Under the pieces are notes generated by a model, which was given only the letters and a program-made list of their open reading frames with translations, was not told where the DNA came from and did no database searches. From Cystobacter fuscus (GTDB lineage: Bacteria; Myxococcota; Myxococcia; Myxococcales; Myxococcaceae): DNA of 64,000 nucleotides. Both the position numbers and the translations under genes were made by a program. The stretch covers positions 496,001-560,000 of the forward strand of contig NZ_CP022098.1 in the NCBI RefSeq assembly GCF_002305875.1, read 5' to 3'. Below are positions 34,103 to 43,420 of the stretch, piece after piece. Within the stretch, counting starts at the first letter, position 1, and each line of letters begins with the position of its first letter.

Positions 34103-34552
34103 TCATACCGGAGCGGAGGGTCCCGAGCCCTGGGTGGCCGAGAGCACCCAGCGCTCCAGCTCCGGACGGGGCATCAGCCCGCTGCGGCGCGCCACTTCCC
34201 GGCCTCCGGAGAAGAGGACGAAGGTGGGGATGCCCCGGACGCCCAACTGGCTGGCCGCGTGGGGCTCCGCCTCGGTGTTGAGCTTGAGGACGACGAGCCG
34301 TCCCGCCTGGGCCCGGCCCACCGCGTCGAAGATGGGCGCGGCGGCACGGCAGGGCCCGCACCAGGGCGCCCACAGGTCGAGCAGGACGGGCACGGGAGAG
34401 GACTTCACCGCCCGCCAGAGCGCCTCGCCGTTCACCTCCTGGGGAGTGCCCGACACATCGAGGGAGCGCTGACAGCGGCCGCACGTGGGCTGACCCGGAG
34501 GCGCGGGCTGGCGCACGCGGTTGAAGGCACCACACGAGGAGCAGCGGAACAT
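34103..34552 (-). CDS. trxC: Thioredoxin 2 with N-terminal zinc domain
   Basis: The 149-residue protein has an N-terminal zinc-binding domain (C4, C7, C24, C27: 'CSSCGAF' and 'CGRCQ') followed by a thioredoxin domain with active site 'WAPWCGPC' and cis-proline loop 'RGIPTFVLF'. This is the TrxC layout. It reduces protein disulphides in the cytoplasm and is often induced by oxidative stress. Its gene is convergent with the asparaginase gene and sits downstream of a phosphoesterase gene. Confidence 0.9.
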   Translation of the reverse strand: MFRCSSCGAFNRVRQPAPPGQPTCGRCQRSLDVSGTPQEVNGEALWRAVKSSPVPVLLDLWAPWCGPCRAAAPIFDAVGRAQAGRLVVLKLNTEAEPHAASQLGVRGIPTFVLFSGGREVARRSGLMPRPELERWVLSATQGSGPSAPV

Positions 34553-34651
34553 GAGGACCTCCCAGGTTCTTGGCTGAAAGATAGTGCTCCGGAGGCAGGC
34601 GGGCGGGGCCGGGCGCCCGCCCCTCGGGCATGCGGAGAGGGGGTGGGCCCT

Positions 34652-35317
34652 CTACCCGTCGATGTCCAGGTACGTCCGCTTCGCCGCCACCGAGTAGAAA
34701 CGGGCCTCGGGCAGCACGTACGCGGTGAGGCGCCGGCCGTAGACGCAGCCCGAGTCCAGGCCGATGGCATGGGGATGGCGCTGCACCCCGCGCAGGGCGT
34801 CGTGGCCGAAGATGATGAACTCGGGTCCCCGCCACAGGCTCGCCCACGGCACCCCGGCCTCCAGCTTCTTCGAGGGCTCTCCCTCCGAGGTGATGCTGCG
34901 CAGGTTGATCATCAGCTCCGGATCCTGCTTCTCCAGCGGGACGCCCGGCACCAGGCCCCCGTGCACCACGCGCACGTTGAACTCGGGGAAGGGCAGATGC
35001 AGGGGCAGCGACTCCAGGTAGGCCCAGTCCGCCTCCGTGAGGGTGTCCAGCACCTGCTTGTGCTCGGGCTTGAGCTTCTTGTGCTTGGGCATCTGCCCCC
35101 TGTGCCAGCGCAGCACGTGCTCGTCGTGGTTGCCGCGCACCGCGAGCATTCCGCGCTCCCTCGCCCGGCGCACCACTCCCGCCGAATCCGGCCCCTTGGC
35201 CACGAGGTCTCCCACCAGCACCACCCGGTCTCCCGGACGGTGGCCGCACTCCGCCAGCAGCGCGTCGAGCTCCTCCGCGCACCCGTGCACGTCTCCGATG
35301 AAGAGGGTCCGGATCAT
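34652..35317 (-). CDS. Calcineurin-like metallophosphoesterase
   Basis: The start at ATG 35317 gives 221 residues beginning with the metal motif 'FIGDVHGCAEELDALL', then 'VVLVGDLVAKGPDS' and 'AVRGNHDEHVL', the GDxHG/GDxxDRG/GNHD set of PPP-type and diadenosine tetraphosphatase-like enzymes, and 'VVHGGLVPG' and 'IIFGHDALRG' for the remaining ligands. Two metals hydrolyse a phosphoester; substrate could be a phosphoprotein or Ap4A. It overlaps the acyltransferase stop by four bases, so the two are translationally coupled. Confidence 0.88.
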   Translation of the reverse strand: MIRTLFIGDVHGCAEELDALLAECGHRPGDRVVLVGDLVAKGPDSAGVVRRARERGMLAVRGNHDEHVLRWHRGQMPKHKKLKPEHKQVLDTLTEADWAYLESLPLHLPFPEFNVRVVHGGLVPGVPLEKQDPELMINLRSITSEGEPSKKLEAGVPWASLWRGPEFIIFGHDALRGVQRHPHAIGLDSGCVYGRRLTAYVLPEARFYSVAAKRTYLDIDG

Positions 35318-36237
35318 CCGCGCTCCTTTCCTCCCGGCGCCAGTTCCGCCGCGGGGGGTTGCACCTTCCAGCGCCGGTGCAGCCACAGCCACTGGCCCGG
35401 GTTGCGCCGGACGTGTCGCTCCAGCACCGCCGTCACCGCCGCCGTGTGCGCCACGATGGGATCCTGCCCCTCCCGGGCTGGCGGCGCGGGGATGGGCCCC
35501 TCCACCTCTATCCGCATGATGCGCCCGCTCGCGTCCCGCACGCCCATCACCACGAACACCGGCGCCCCGGTGCGTTGGGCCACCACCGCCAGCGCCGGCG
35601 TGGTGGACGCCAGCCGCCCGAAGAAGGGGACGAACACCGCCGCCTTCGCCGGCAGCGCTTGATCCAACAGCATCAACACCGACTCGCCCATCCCCACCGC
35701 CTCCTGCGCCTGGGCGATGGCGCCCTTGGGGTAGATGAGGCCCGCGCCCGCGGCCACCCGGTTGTCCACGATGCGCATGTTGAGTGCCCCCTTCAACGGG
35801 CGCACCAGCGCGTTCAAGGGGACGCCCCACTGGACGAGCAGCTTTCCCGCCCGCTCCCAGTTGCCGAAGTGTGCCGTTACCAACAGCGCGCCCCGGCCCG
35901 TCGCCACGTGGGCCTTGAGCGCTTCCCAGTCTCCGCCGGGCGCCTCGGAGGCGACCCAGGACAGGTCCACGTGATCCCTCGTGTCGATGGACTCGATGAC
36001 CACGCGCGCCATGGTGATGTAGGCCCCGAGCGCGATGCTCCGCCGCTCCGCCTCGCTCTTCTCGGGGAACGCGTGCGCGAGGTTCTCCAGCGCTACCCGG
36101 CGGCGGATGCCCAGGGTGAACGCCAGCCAGCCCACGAAACGGGCGAGACCATCGCGTACCGAGGCGGGCAGGGCGCTCAGCACATCCATCACCCGGTTGG
36201 CGAGCCAGCCCACCATGGGTGAGGGGCGCTCACCCAT
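35314..36237 (-). CDS. Lipid A biosynthesis acyltransferase (LpxL/HtrB family)
   Basis: ATG 36237 (or 36216, seven residues shorter) gives about 307 residues. The catalytic H(X4)E motif is in 'LVTAHFGNWERAG', and 'QALPAKAAVFVPFFGR' and 'GQWLWLHRRWK' are the other conserved blocks of LpxL/LpxM acyltransferases. These enzymes add a secondary acyl chain to lipid A precursors at the inner membrane. The N-terminal hydrophobic region ('LARFVGWLAFTLGI') fits a membrane anchor. Overlaps the phosphoesterase gene by four bases. Confidence 0.9.
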   Translation of the reverse strand: MGERPSPMVGWLANRVMDVLSALPASVRDGLARFVGWLAFTLGIRRRVALENLAHAFPEKSEAERRSIALGAYITMARVVIESIDTRDHVDLSWVASEAPGGDWEALKAHVATGRGALLVTAHFGNWERAGKLLVQWGVPLNALVRPLKGALNMRIVDNRVAAGAGLIYPKGAIAQAQEAVGMGESVLMLLDQALPAKAAVFVPFFGRLASTTPALAVVAQRTGAPVFVVMGVRDASGRIMRIEVEGPIPAPPAREGQDPIVAHTAAVTAVLERHVRRNPGQWLWLHRRWKVQPPAAELAPGGKERG

Positions 36238-36399
36238 CACCTGCGAGAGACGAGGCGGGGGCGGAACGCGGGTGACACTCGAAGCGGGGGAGAGGGAGCT
36301 GGACACGTTGGCACTCCACCTGGAAGGAGGTGCCCGAGGCAAGGGGCGCTTCCGCCGTGTCGCTACACCGTCCAGGCGTCTTGGGCTAGATCCGCGCGC

Positions 36400-39126
36400 A
36401 TGCTCAGAACCTTTCGATGCGCGGCGCTCGTCCTGTCGGCCGCCTTGACGGCGTGCGCCACCCGTCCCGCGGTGTCCGCTGCACCCGCCTCCCCCTCCGA
36501 GCCCGTGCATGCTCCCACCCTGGCGTCCCCGCGTTCCCCTCCGGTGTCGCCCACCCTGCGCCTGCCCACGGGCGTGCGGCCCACGGGGTACTCGGCCGAG
36601 CTGACCGTGGACCCCACCCAGCCCACCTTCCAGGGGGTGCTCGACATCGACCTGGACGTGAAGGAGGCCACGGAGACGGTGTGGCTGCTGGGCCATGAGC
36701 TCACGGTGAAGGAGGCGGCCCTGACGGTGGGGGGCGTGCCGGTGGCGGTGTCCCAGGTGAAGGGCACGGGGGACTTCCTCGGCTTCCAGCCCGAGGCGGC
36801 GCTCGGGCCCGGTGCCGCGCACCTGCGCCTCGTCTACGAGGGCGTGCTGTCCGAGCGCGAGATGAGCGGGGCCTTCCGCGCGCTCGAGGCGGGTGACTGG
36901 TATGCCTTCACCCATTTCGAGCCGCTCGGGGCGCGGCGGGTCTTCCCGTGCTTCGACGAGCCGGGATTCAAGGTGCCCTGGCAGCTCACCTTCCACGTGC
37001 CCGCGGGCCTGACGGTGGTCACCAACACGCCCTTGGTGAGCCAGGAGCCGGGCAGCGCGGGAGGCACCACCTGGCGCTTCGCCCGGACGCAGCCGCTGCC
37101 CAGCTATCTCGTCGCCTTCGGGGTGGGCCGCTTCGACTTCCTGGAGGCCCCGGCCTCGGGGGAGAAGGCCGTGCGCACGCGCATCGTCACGACCCGGGGC
37201 CGTGCCGCGGAGGGCGCCCATGCCGCCCGCGTGACGCCCGGACTGCTCGCCTACCTGGAGCGCTACTTCGGCGTGCCCTATCCCTACGAGAAGCTGGACG
37301 TGCTCGCCGTGCCCATGCTCCAGGGGGCCATGGAGCACCCGGGCCTGGTGACGTTCAACTCGGAGCTGATACTGGCCCGGGAGGAGGAGGACTCCGTGGA
37401 GCGCCAGCGCTCCTTCTACGAAACGCAGGCGCACGAGCTGGCGCACCAGTGGTTCGGCAACCTCGTCACCATGCAGTGGTGGGATGACCTGTGGCTCAAC
37501 GAGGCCTTCGCCTCCTGGGCCGAGAGCCGCGCCGTCGCGGACACCCAGCCCTCGTGGGACGAGCCCCTGACGCGGGTGAGCGCCCGCTCGCGCAGTTTGC
37601 ACGCGGACAGCCTGCTGTCCGCGCGCCGCATCCGCCAGCCCATCCAGGACGAGGACGACATCTTCAACGCCTTCGATGGCATCACCTACGGCAAGGGCGC
37701 GGCGGTGTTGTACATGACGGAGCAGTGGCTGGGCCCGGACGTCTTCCAGCGCGGGGTGCGCCGCCACCTGCGCGCGCACGAGCATGGCAGCGCCACCGCG
37801 AGCGACTTCATCGCCGCCCTGTCGGCGGAGGCGCAGCGGGACGTGTCGGGGGTGTTGGACTCCTTCCTGGAGCAGGGCGGCGCGCCGCTCATCACCGCCC
37901 GGCTGGATTGCTCGGCCCGGGTGCCCGAGGTGGAGCTCTCCCAGCGCCGCTTCCTGCCCCTGGGCTCCGCGGGCGGCACGGTGCAGCGTTGGAAGGTGCC
38001 GGTGTGCGTGCGCCATGGCACGGGGGCCCGGGCGGGACGCGCCTGTACGCTCCTGGAGACCGAGACGGCCCGTCTGCCGCTGCCCGAGGCCCGGGGCTGT
38101 CCCGCCTGGCTCCAGCCCAACGCGGATGGCGCGGGCTACTACCGCACCGCCGTGGACGCGCGGATGCTCAGCCGGCTGCTCTCCACCGACAGCCGCCATC
38201 TCTCGCGCGCCGAGCGCGTGGCCCTGCTCGGGGACGTGCGGGCCCTGGCGGGCACTGGCGCGATGCCCGCCGCGGACGCGCTCGGCCTGCTGCCGGGGCT
38301 GGCCGGGCAGAAGGACCTGCGGGTGTTCCAGTCCTCGCTGGAGCTGTTGGAGCTGATGAATCCCTCCCTGCTGTCCGAGCCGCGCCAGGCCGACCGCCAG
38401 CGCTTCCTGCGCGACACCTATGGCGTGCGGGCCCGGGCGCTCGGTTTCGCGCCGCGCGCCAACGAGGACGTGGACACGCGGCTGCTGCGGCCCCTGCTGT
38501 TGGAACTCGCCGGGACGCAGGGCGGGGAGCCGCGGCTCACGGCGGAGGCCCGGCGCCTGACGGAGCGGTGGCTCGGGGGGGACATCCGGGCGATCGACGC
38601 CGAGCTGGTGGAGTCCACGCTGGCCACCGCCGCCGCCTGGGGAGACGCGGCCCTGCACGCGAGGATGATGACGGCGCTGGGCGCGGCGACGGAGCGCAAG
38701 CGGCGGGAGGAGCTCCTCGGCGCGCTGAGCGACTTCCACCAGGCGGACCTGGTCCAACGGAACCTGGCGTTGCTGTTGGATCCGGCCGTGGATCTGCGCG
38801 AGGCGTGGCGGTTGTTGTTCGGCGCGGCCAACGACGTGCGCTCGCGGGACGTGGCCTACGACTTCGTGTCGAAGAACTACGACGTGCTCGCCGCGCGGAT
38901 GCCGGATGATCAGGTGGCGTACCTCGCGTCGGTCGCCTCGTCCTACTGCGATCCCGTGCACCGCCAGGAAGCCGCCGCCTTCTTCACCGAGCGTATGGCG
39001 CGTGCCGTCGGCGGCCCCCGCTCCCTCGCCTTGGTGCTGGAGTCCATCGATCTGTGTATCGCCTTCAAGGCAGCCCAGGGCCCGGGCATCGAGTCCTTCC
39101 TCGCCGCGCCCCGGCGCGCGCGCTAG
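36400..39126 (+). CDS. M1-family aminopeptidase lipoprotein (GAMEN changed to GAMEH)
   Basis: The 908-residue protein has a lipoprotein signal ('AALTACATRP'). The M1 catalytic domain holds the zinc motif 'HELAHQWFGN' (H345, E346, H349) with third ligand in 'NEAFASW'. The exopeptidase substrate motif, normally GAMEN, reads 'QGAMEHPG' (309-313), with His in place of Asn. The long alpha-helical C-terminal domain is present. The family removes N-terminal amino acids from peptides; this copy is envelope-anchored, probably for scavenging peptides from prey or medium. It is divergent from the acyltransferase gene. Confidence 0.92.
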   Translation: MLRTFRCAALVLSAALTACATRPAVSAAPASPSEPVHAPTLASPRSPPVSPTLRLPTGVRPTGYSAELTVDPTQPTFQGVLDIDLDVKEATETVWLLGHELTVKEAALTVGGVPVAVSQVKGTGDFLGFQPEAALGPGAAHLRLVYEGVLSEREMSGAFRALEAGDWYAFTHFEPLGARRVFPCFDEPGFKVPWQLTFHVPAGLTVVTNTPLVSQEPGSAGGTTWRFARTQPLPSYLVAFGVGRFDFLEAPASGEKAVRTRIVTTRGRAAEGAHAARVTPGLLAYLERYFGVPYPYEKLDVLAVPMLQGAMEHPGLVTFNSELILAREEEDSVERQRSFYETQAHELAHQWFGNLVTMQWWDDLWLNEAFASWAESRAVADTQPSWDEPLTRVSARSRSLHADSLLSARRIRQPIQDEDDIFNAFDGITYGKGAAVLYMTEQWLGPDVFQRGVRRHLRAHEHGSATASDFIAALSAEAQRDVSGVLDSFLEQGGAPLITARLDCSARVPEVELSQRRFLPLGSAGGTVQRWKVPVCVRHGTGARAGRACTLLETETARLPLPEARGCPAWLQPNADGAGYYRTAVDARMLSRLLSTDSRHLSRAERVALLGDVRALAGTGAMPAADALGLLPGLAGQKDLRVFQSSLELLELMNPSLLSEPRQADRQRFLRDTYGVRARALGFAPRANEDVDTRLLRPLLLELAGTQGGEPRLTAEARRLTERWLGGDIRAIDAELVESTLATAAAWGDAALHARMMTALGAATERKRREELLGALSDFHQADLVQRNLALLLDPAVDLREAWRLLFGAANDVRSRDVAYDFVSKNYDVLAARMPDDQVAYLASVASSYCDPVHRQEAAAFFTERMARAVGGPRSLALVLESIDLCIAFKAAQGPGIESFLAAPRRAR

Positions 39127-39181
39127 GAATCCACACGACGGCTCCCGCGTGGGGGCGTAACGAAGAGGGGTGGAGGAACGC

Positions 39182-40681
39182 ATGTACATCAACCGGCTGC
39201 ACGTGAAGAACCTGAAGCGCATGCGGAACCTCGCCCTCGACTTCACGCACGAGGGCAGGCCCCGGATGTGGACCGTGCTCGTCGCGGAAAACGGGGCGTG
39301 CAAGACGACGCTGCTCCAGGCGATCGCCCTGGTGGCGAGTGGTTCCGATCGTGCCAATCAACTGGCGGATGTGCCCTCGCTGCCGGACTTGAGGCGGTCG
39401 GCCGAGGAGTCCGTGCGGCTTCGCGCTGACTTCGAATTTGGAAACAGATTGGAGAAGTGGCGCGTTTTTCCCGAGACCTCCAAGATCTCCTTCAAGGATC
39501 AGCGCTCTCCGGGTCTGCGAAGTTCCCTGGACATCGAGCCTCGACAGTCGACCTTCCGGGGAACGTCCTTGTTCGCATCCGTCAATGCGCTCGCGTCCTC
39601 TGATGACAACCATCTCCCCTCTGATTCCAACGTGATGGTGGCTCGCCTCAAGAGGTTGTTGTCGGAAATCAAGGACGAGGAGGATGAAGGTACACCTTTC
39701 AGTTGGAAGCTCGAGGGGGAGGACGGGCGTTCCGATGCCGCCCTGTTGTCCTGGTTGGGCGGCTATGCACTCGCTCTTCAAAACCCCATCGCGGAAGCCC
39801 GAGCGAAGTCCCTTCCGGGCTGGTTCGTTGCTGGCTACGGCACGCAGCGTCAGCTCCCGGTACCGCTCAGCGCGTCCGAGCTGAAGGATCGCGTGCTCAA
39901 CCGGCTCGAGCCGCTCTTCGGCAAGGCACCCCTCGTCGGTACGGGGTTCGCCAACCAGTTCGCCGACACGCCTCGCTTCGAGCCCTTCATCCAGGCGCTC
40001 AAGAAGGTGTTCGTCGACAACCATCTCCTGCCCCATGTCGACGCCGTCGAATTGCGCGGCCGGGGCGGAGTGATGCAGCCGGGAGATCTGGTCCGCTCCC
40101 ATAGCTTCGAGTTCGCGTTCTCCGGTCAGAAGACGAAGATCCCCGCCACCTGGCTCTCGCAGGGCTACCAGTCGACCATCGCGTGGATCGCCGATCTCAT
40201 CGGGCAGATGTATCTCGACGTCGGTGAGGCCATTGCCCTGGAGGACATGGAGGGCATGGTGCTCATCGACGAACTCGATCTCCACCTCCATCCCACGTGG
40301 CAGGTGCGGCTCGTGCCGGTGCTCAAGCGCGTGTTTCCGCGCATGCAGTTCATCGTGACGACCCACTCGCCCATGCTCCTGCCCGCGCTCGAACGGCACG
40401 AGATCGTCATGCTCCGCCTGGACGAGCACGGCGACGTCGTGGCCGAGGCGCCTCCCGCCCTGCCCAAGTTGATGACGGGCGGTGAGATCTACTCGAGCTT
40501 CTTCAACATCCAGAAGCTCTACCAGAGCGATCTCAGGAAGGCTCTGCGGCGCTACACCCACCTCTCGAGCGATCCGACGCGCACGGATGAGGAGGACGTG
40601 GAGATGGTTCGCTTGCAGAAGAAGCTCACCGGAGCCGGCCTCGACCTGGGACTGCCACCCGTGCCGAGGGACAGGACGTGA
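39182..40681 (+). CDS. Orphan AAA (ABC/RecF-like) ATPase with altered P-loop
   Basis: ATG 39182 follows 'tggaggaacg'. The 499-residue protein begins with the ABC-type strand 'NRLHVKNLKRMRNLALDF' and a P-loop reading 'VAENGACKTTLL', where the usual GxxGxGK has Ala first and Cys before Lys. Walker B is 'MVLIDELDLHLHP', followed by the switch 'IVTTHSPMLLPAL'. The middle (about 80-250) is less GC-biased. No TOPRIM, nuclease or HNH domain is seen in it. It resembles ATPases of phage-defence or DNA-metabolism modules (AAA_15/21 groups), but without a partner a role cannot be assigned. Confidence 0.75.
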   Translation: MYINRLHVKNLKRMRNLALDFTHEGRPRMWTVLVAENGACKTTLLQAIALVASGSDRANQLADVPSLPDLRRSAEESVRLRADFEFGNRLEKWRVFPETSKISFKDQRSPGLRSSLDIEPRQSTFRGTSLFASVNALASSDDNHLPSDSNVMVARLKRLLSEIKDEEDEGTPFSWKLEGEDGRSDAALLSWLGGYALALQNPIAEARAKSLPGWFVAGYGTQRQLPVPLSASELKDRVLNRLEPLFGKAPLVGTGFANQFADTPRFEPFIQALKKVFVDNHLLPHVDAVELRGRGGVMQPGDLVRSHSFEFAFSGQKTKIPATWLSQGYQSTIAWIADLIGQMYLDVGEAIALEDMEGMVLIDELDLHLHPTWQVRLVPVLKRVFPRMQFIVTTHSPMLLPALERHEIVMLRLDEHGDVVAEAPPALPKLMTGGEIYSSFFNIQKLYQSDLRKALRRYTHLSSDPTRTDEEDVEMVRLQKKLTGAGLDLGLPPVPRDRT

Positions 40682-40886
40682 GCTGACGAAGGGCCGCTCG
40701 CTCCGCGGTCTGTCGCGCCGCGTCGTGCTCCATCACCCTCCGGTGCGATCCCGTCCACCACGCGACAGGACCCTTCAGCATATTTCCGTTGGAGAACACC
40801 CTATCGGTTAAATTCCAGAAAAGCTTGACCAAATGGCAATTGACCCATTAGCCTCACTAACGGGGGAACCCTTCCAGGAGGTGGAG

Positions 40887-41117
40887 ATGGGGCACATGAA
40901 GGATGAGGACTTGAGGGAGCTGTCCGTGTCCGAGTCGCCTTTCAAGCGAGGCGCTCAGGATGAAGCGCCTCGGCCCAACGTGACACGCACACCTCCGGGG
41001 GTCTGGCCGCAGGTGTCGCAGGCGGACCTGGGAAGGGCGATGCGGCGGCTGAGGGGCTCCACCGAACATGTCCGGGAACCCGAGCCGCGGGTGCGGCTGG
41101 TGGGCAAGACGGGCTGA
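40887..41117 (+). CDS. Hypothetical small protein
   Basis: ATG 40887 is preceded by 'aggaggtgg' at short spacing. It encodes 76 residues, acidic at the start and basic at the end ('LGRAMRRLRGSTEHVREP'), without a signal or membrane helix. The 205 bases upstream (40682-40886) are unusually AT-rich for the window and probably hold its promoter (TTGACC at 40824 or TTGACC at 40843 are possible -35 boxes). Family not recognised. Confidence 0.5.
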   Translation: MGHMKDEDLRELSVSESPFKRGAQDEAPRPNVTRTPPGVWPQVSQADLGRAMRRLRGSTEHVREPEPRVRLVGKTG

Positions 41118-41125
41118 GGTCCTCC

Positions 41126-43420
41126 TCAGGAGGCGGCGCGCTCGGGCTCGTCGAGGCCGAAGTGCTCCAGCGTGGTTTCGTTGGCGGGCAGCACCACGCG
41201 GAAGGTGCTGCCCTGGTTGGGATGGCTTTCCACGGAGATGCGCCCGCCCTGCGCGGTGACGATGCCGTGGCAGATGGACAGCCCCAGTCCGGTGCCCACG
41301 CCCGCGGGCTTGGTGGTGAAGAAGGGATCGAAGAGGCGGGTGAGGTGCTCCGGGGGGATGCCCACGCCCGTGTCCTGGATCTCCACCGTCACCTGGCCCT
41401 CCTCGTACCGGGTGGTGACGCGGATCTCGTTGCGGTGGGCATTGCCGTGGGGAATGGCCTGCGCGGCGTTGACGAGCAGGTGGAGGAAGAGCTGTCCGAG
41501 CCGCGAGTCGTTGGCGAACACGCGTGGCACCGTCCCGTAGTTCTTCACCAGCCGGGCGCGGTGGCGGATCTCACTCCGGGCCATGTTCGCGCACGAGTCG
41601 AGCACGGTGTGGATGTCCACGGGGCTGCGCAAGTCATTGCCGCCGCGCGAGAACGTCTTCAGGTCGCGCACGATGTCGCGCACGCGGTTGCCGCCGTCGA
41701 TGGCCTCGTGCAGCGCCTGCTGGATTTCCTGGCCCTGTTCTCCGGACAGCTCGGGCACGTGCTCGGCCATGCCGCGCAGCTCGGTGTCCACGAAGTGCAG
41801 GTTGCTGAGCAGGTAGGCCAGGGGGTTGTTGATTTCATGGGCCACGCCCGCGGCGAGCGTGCCCAGGGACACCATGCGCTCGGTGGCGAGGATGTGCTCC
41901 TGCACCTGGCGGCGCTCGGTGACGTCGCGGGTGATGCAGGCCACGGTGGACAGGCCCTCGAAGAGCAGCGAGACGGTCATCACCTCGCCCACCGCCTGGC
42001 GGCCATCGGGGCGACGGAAGCGCGCCTCGCGGGGCAGCCCCGCCTGGCTCGTCACCGTGAGGGCGGTCTGCTCGCCGGGCAGCACCAGCTCCGACACCGG
42101 CAAGCCTCGCAGGGACTCGGGGCTCGCATGGCCCAGCAGCGTGGCGGCGGCGCGGTTGGCGAACAGCAGGGTGCCGGCGCGGTGCAGGAAGATGGCATCC
42201 GGCGAGTGCTCGATGAGGGTGCGGAAGCCCTCCTCCATGCGCCGGCGGGTGGACTCCGCGCGCATGCGCTCGCGGATGTCCACGAACGTCACCACCGAGC
42301 CCACGCGCTCGCCCCCGCGCGTCACCGGGTGGGACCAGTACTCCACGGGCACCTCGCCGTCGCGTGGGTGCGGCAGCACCTCGTCGTCGCCATGGAGGGC
42401 GCCCTCCTCGCGGAAGGACTCGCACACGCGGCAATCGCCGGACAGCTCGCGGCCGGGGTGGATGATGGAGTGCAGCGAGCGGCCCAGGAGCGCATCCGCG
42501 TGCTCATGGCCCGACAGGCGCAGGGCGGCGCGGTTGCAGAAGGTGCAGCGGCCCTCGAGGTCCAGGCCGAAGAGGGCCTCGGCGGTGGAGTCGAGCAGGG
42601 AGCGGATTCGCTCCTGGCTCTCCTGGAGCTGGCGGTTGCCCCGGTCGATCTGCTCGGCCATGAAGTCGAAGGCCCGGCCGAGCAGGCCCACCTCGTCCAC
42701 GCCCCGGAGGTTGGCGCGCGCGTGCAGCTCACCCCGGGCGAGCCGGTGCGCGGTGGCGGTCAGCCGCTGCATGCGCCGGCCGAGCACCAGGTGCACGACG
42801 AGGCTGACCAGACACACCAGCAGCGCGACCACCAGACAGGAGCGCGCCGCCCACCGCTCGGCCTCCACCTGGCGCGCGTGCTTCTGGGCCGTCAGGTCCT
42901 GCCGCAGCAGCAGGATGCCCACCGGCCCACCCGGACGGAGGGTGACGGGGTAGTAGCCCACCACCTGCCGCCGGTCCTCGCTGATGCGCACGTCGCCGAC
43001 CCCGCGCTCGCGCACGGTGGCGACGCGCTGGGCATGCTCGGCCGGTTCGAGCTGGGGCCAGACGTCCCGCGGGGACAGTCCGATGTTCTTGGGTCGGATG
43101 GAGGCCAGCACCCGCTGCTGCTCGTCGAGGAGCAGGCCCTGCAGCAGCGTGGCGTTGGCGCTCAGGGTGGAGAGCTCCTTGCGCGCCGCGTCGACCTGGC
43201 CGTTGTGCAGCAGGTACTCGAGCATGCTGTTCAGGTGCGTCATCCGCAGGGTCATCTCCGCGACGGCCTGTTTCTCCGTCTGCAGGTCGCCCTGGGCCAC
43301 GTCCGCCTCGAAGGTGTAGAGGAAGAAACACAACGCGGCGACGAGGATGATGAGTGGGATGAACCAGCGCACCGCCAGGAAGCGGTGCCAGAAGGCGGGG
43401 GGCCTTCGCAGGGGGCTCAT
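41126..43420 (-). CDS. Membrane sensor histidine kinase with HAMP and two PAS domains
   Basis: ATG 43420 gives 764 residues. The first membrane helix is at about 17-36 ('FIPLIILVAALCFFLYTF'), then an extracytoplasmic sensor of about 160 residues, a second helix ('CLVVALLVCLVSLVVHLVL'), HAMP, PAS 1 (about 285-400, with 'CRVCESF' that may bind a metal), PAS 2 (about 405-515), HisKA with H528 ('GVAHEINNPLAYLLSN') and an ATPase ('HLLVNAAQAI', 'DTGVGIP', 'GTGLGLSI'). This NtrB-like kinase group usually works with sigma-54 activators. The start overlaps the stop of a tiny lipoprotein gene (ATGA). Confidence 0.92.
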   Translation of the reverse strand: MSPLRRPPAFWHRFLAVRWFIPLIILVAALCFFLYTFEADVAQGDLQTEKQAVAEMTLRMTHLNSMLEYLLHNGQVDAARKELSTLSANATLLQGLLLDEQQRVLASIRPKNIGLSPRDVWPQLEPAEHAQRVATVRERGVGDVRISEDRRQVVGYYPVTLRPGGPVGILLLRQDLTAQKHARQVEAERWAARSCLVVALLVCLVSLVVHLVLGRRMQRLTATAHRLARGELHARANLRGVDEVGLLGRAFDFMAEQIDRGNRQLQESQERIRSLLDSTAEALFGLDLEGRCTFCNRAALRLSGHEHADALLGRSLHSIIHPGRELSGDCRVCESFREEGALHGDDEVLPHPRDGEVPVEYWSHPVTRGGERVGSVVTFVDIRERMRAESTRRRMEEGFRTLIEHSPDAIFLHRAGTLLFANRAAATLLGHASPESLRGLPVSELVLPGEQTALTVTSQAGLPREARFRRPDGRQAVGEVMTVSLLFEGLSTVACITRDVTERRQVQEHILATERMVSLGTLAAGVAHEINNPLAYLLSNLHFVDTELRGMAEHVPELSGEQGQEIQQALHEAIDGGNRVRDIVRDLKTFSRGGNDLRSPVDIHTVLDSCANMARSEIRHRARLVKNYGTVPRVFANDSRLGQLFLHLLVNAAQAIPHGNAHRNEIRVTTRYEEGQVTVEIQDTGVGIPPEHLTRLFDPFFTTKPAGVGTGLGLSICHGIVTAQGGRISVESHPNQGSTFRVVLPANETTLEHFGLDEPERAAS

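Noticed and set aside
36238-39357. Minus-strand extension of the lipid A acyltransferase frame
   Set aside because: Antisense to the M1 aminopeptidase and rich in Arg/Gln/Gly repeats; the acyltransferase fold starts at about 36237.
39182-41117. A Septu (PtuA/PtuB) or OLD-family defence pair
   Set aside because: The ATPase has no TOPRIM domain and the following 76-residue protein has no HNH or nuclease motif.
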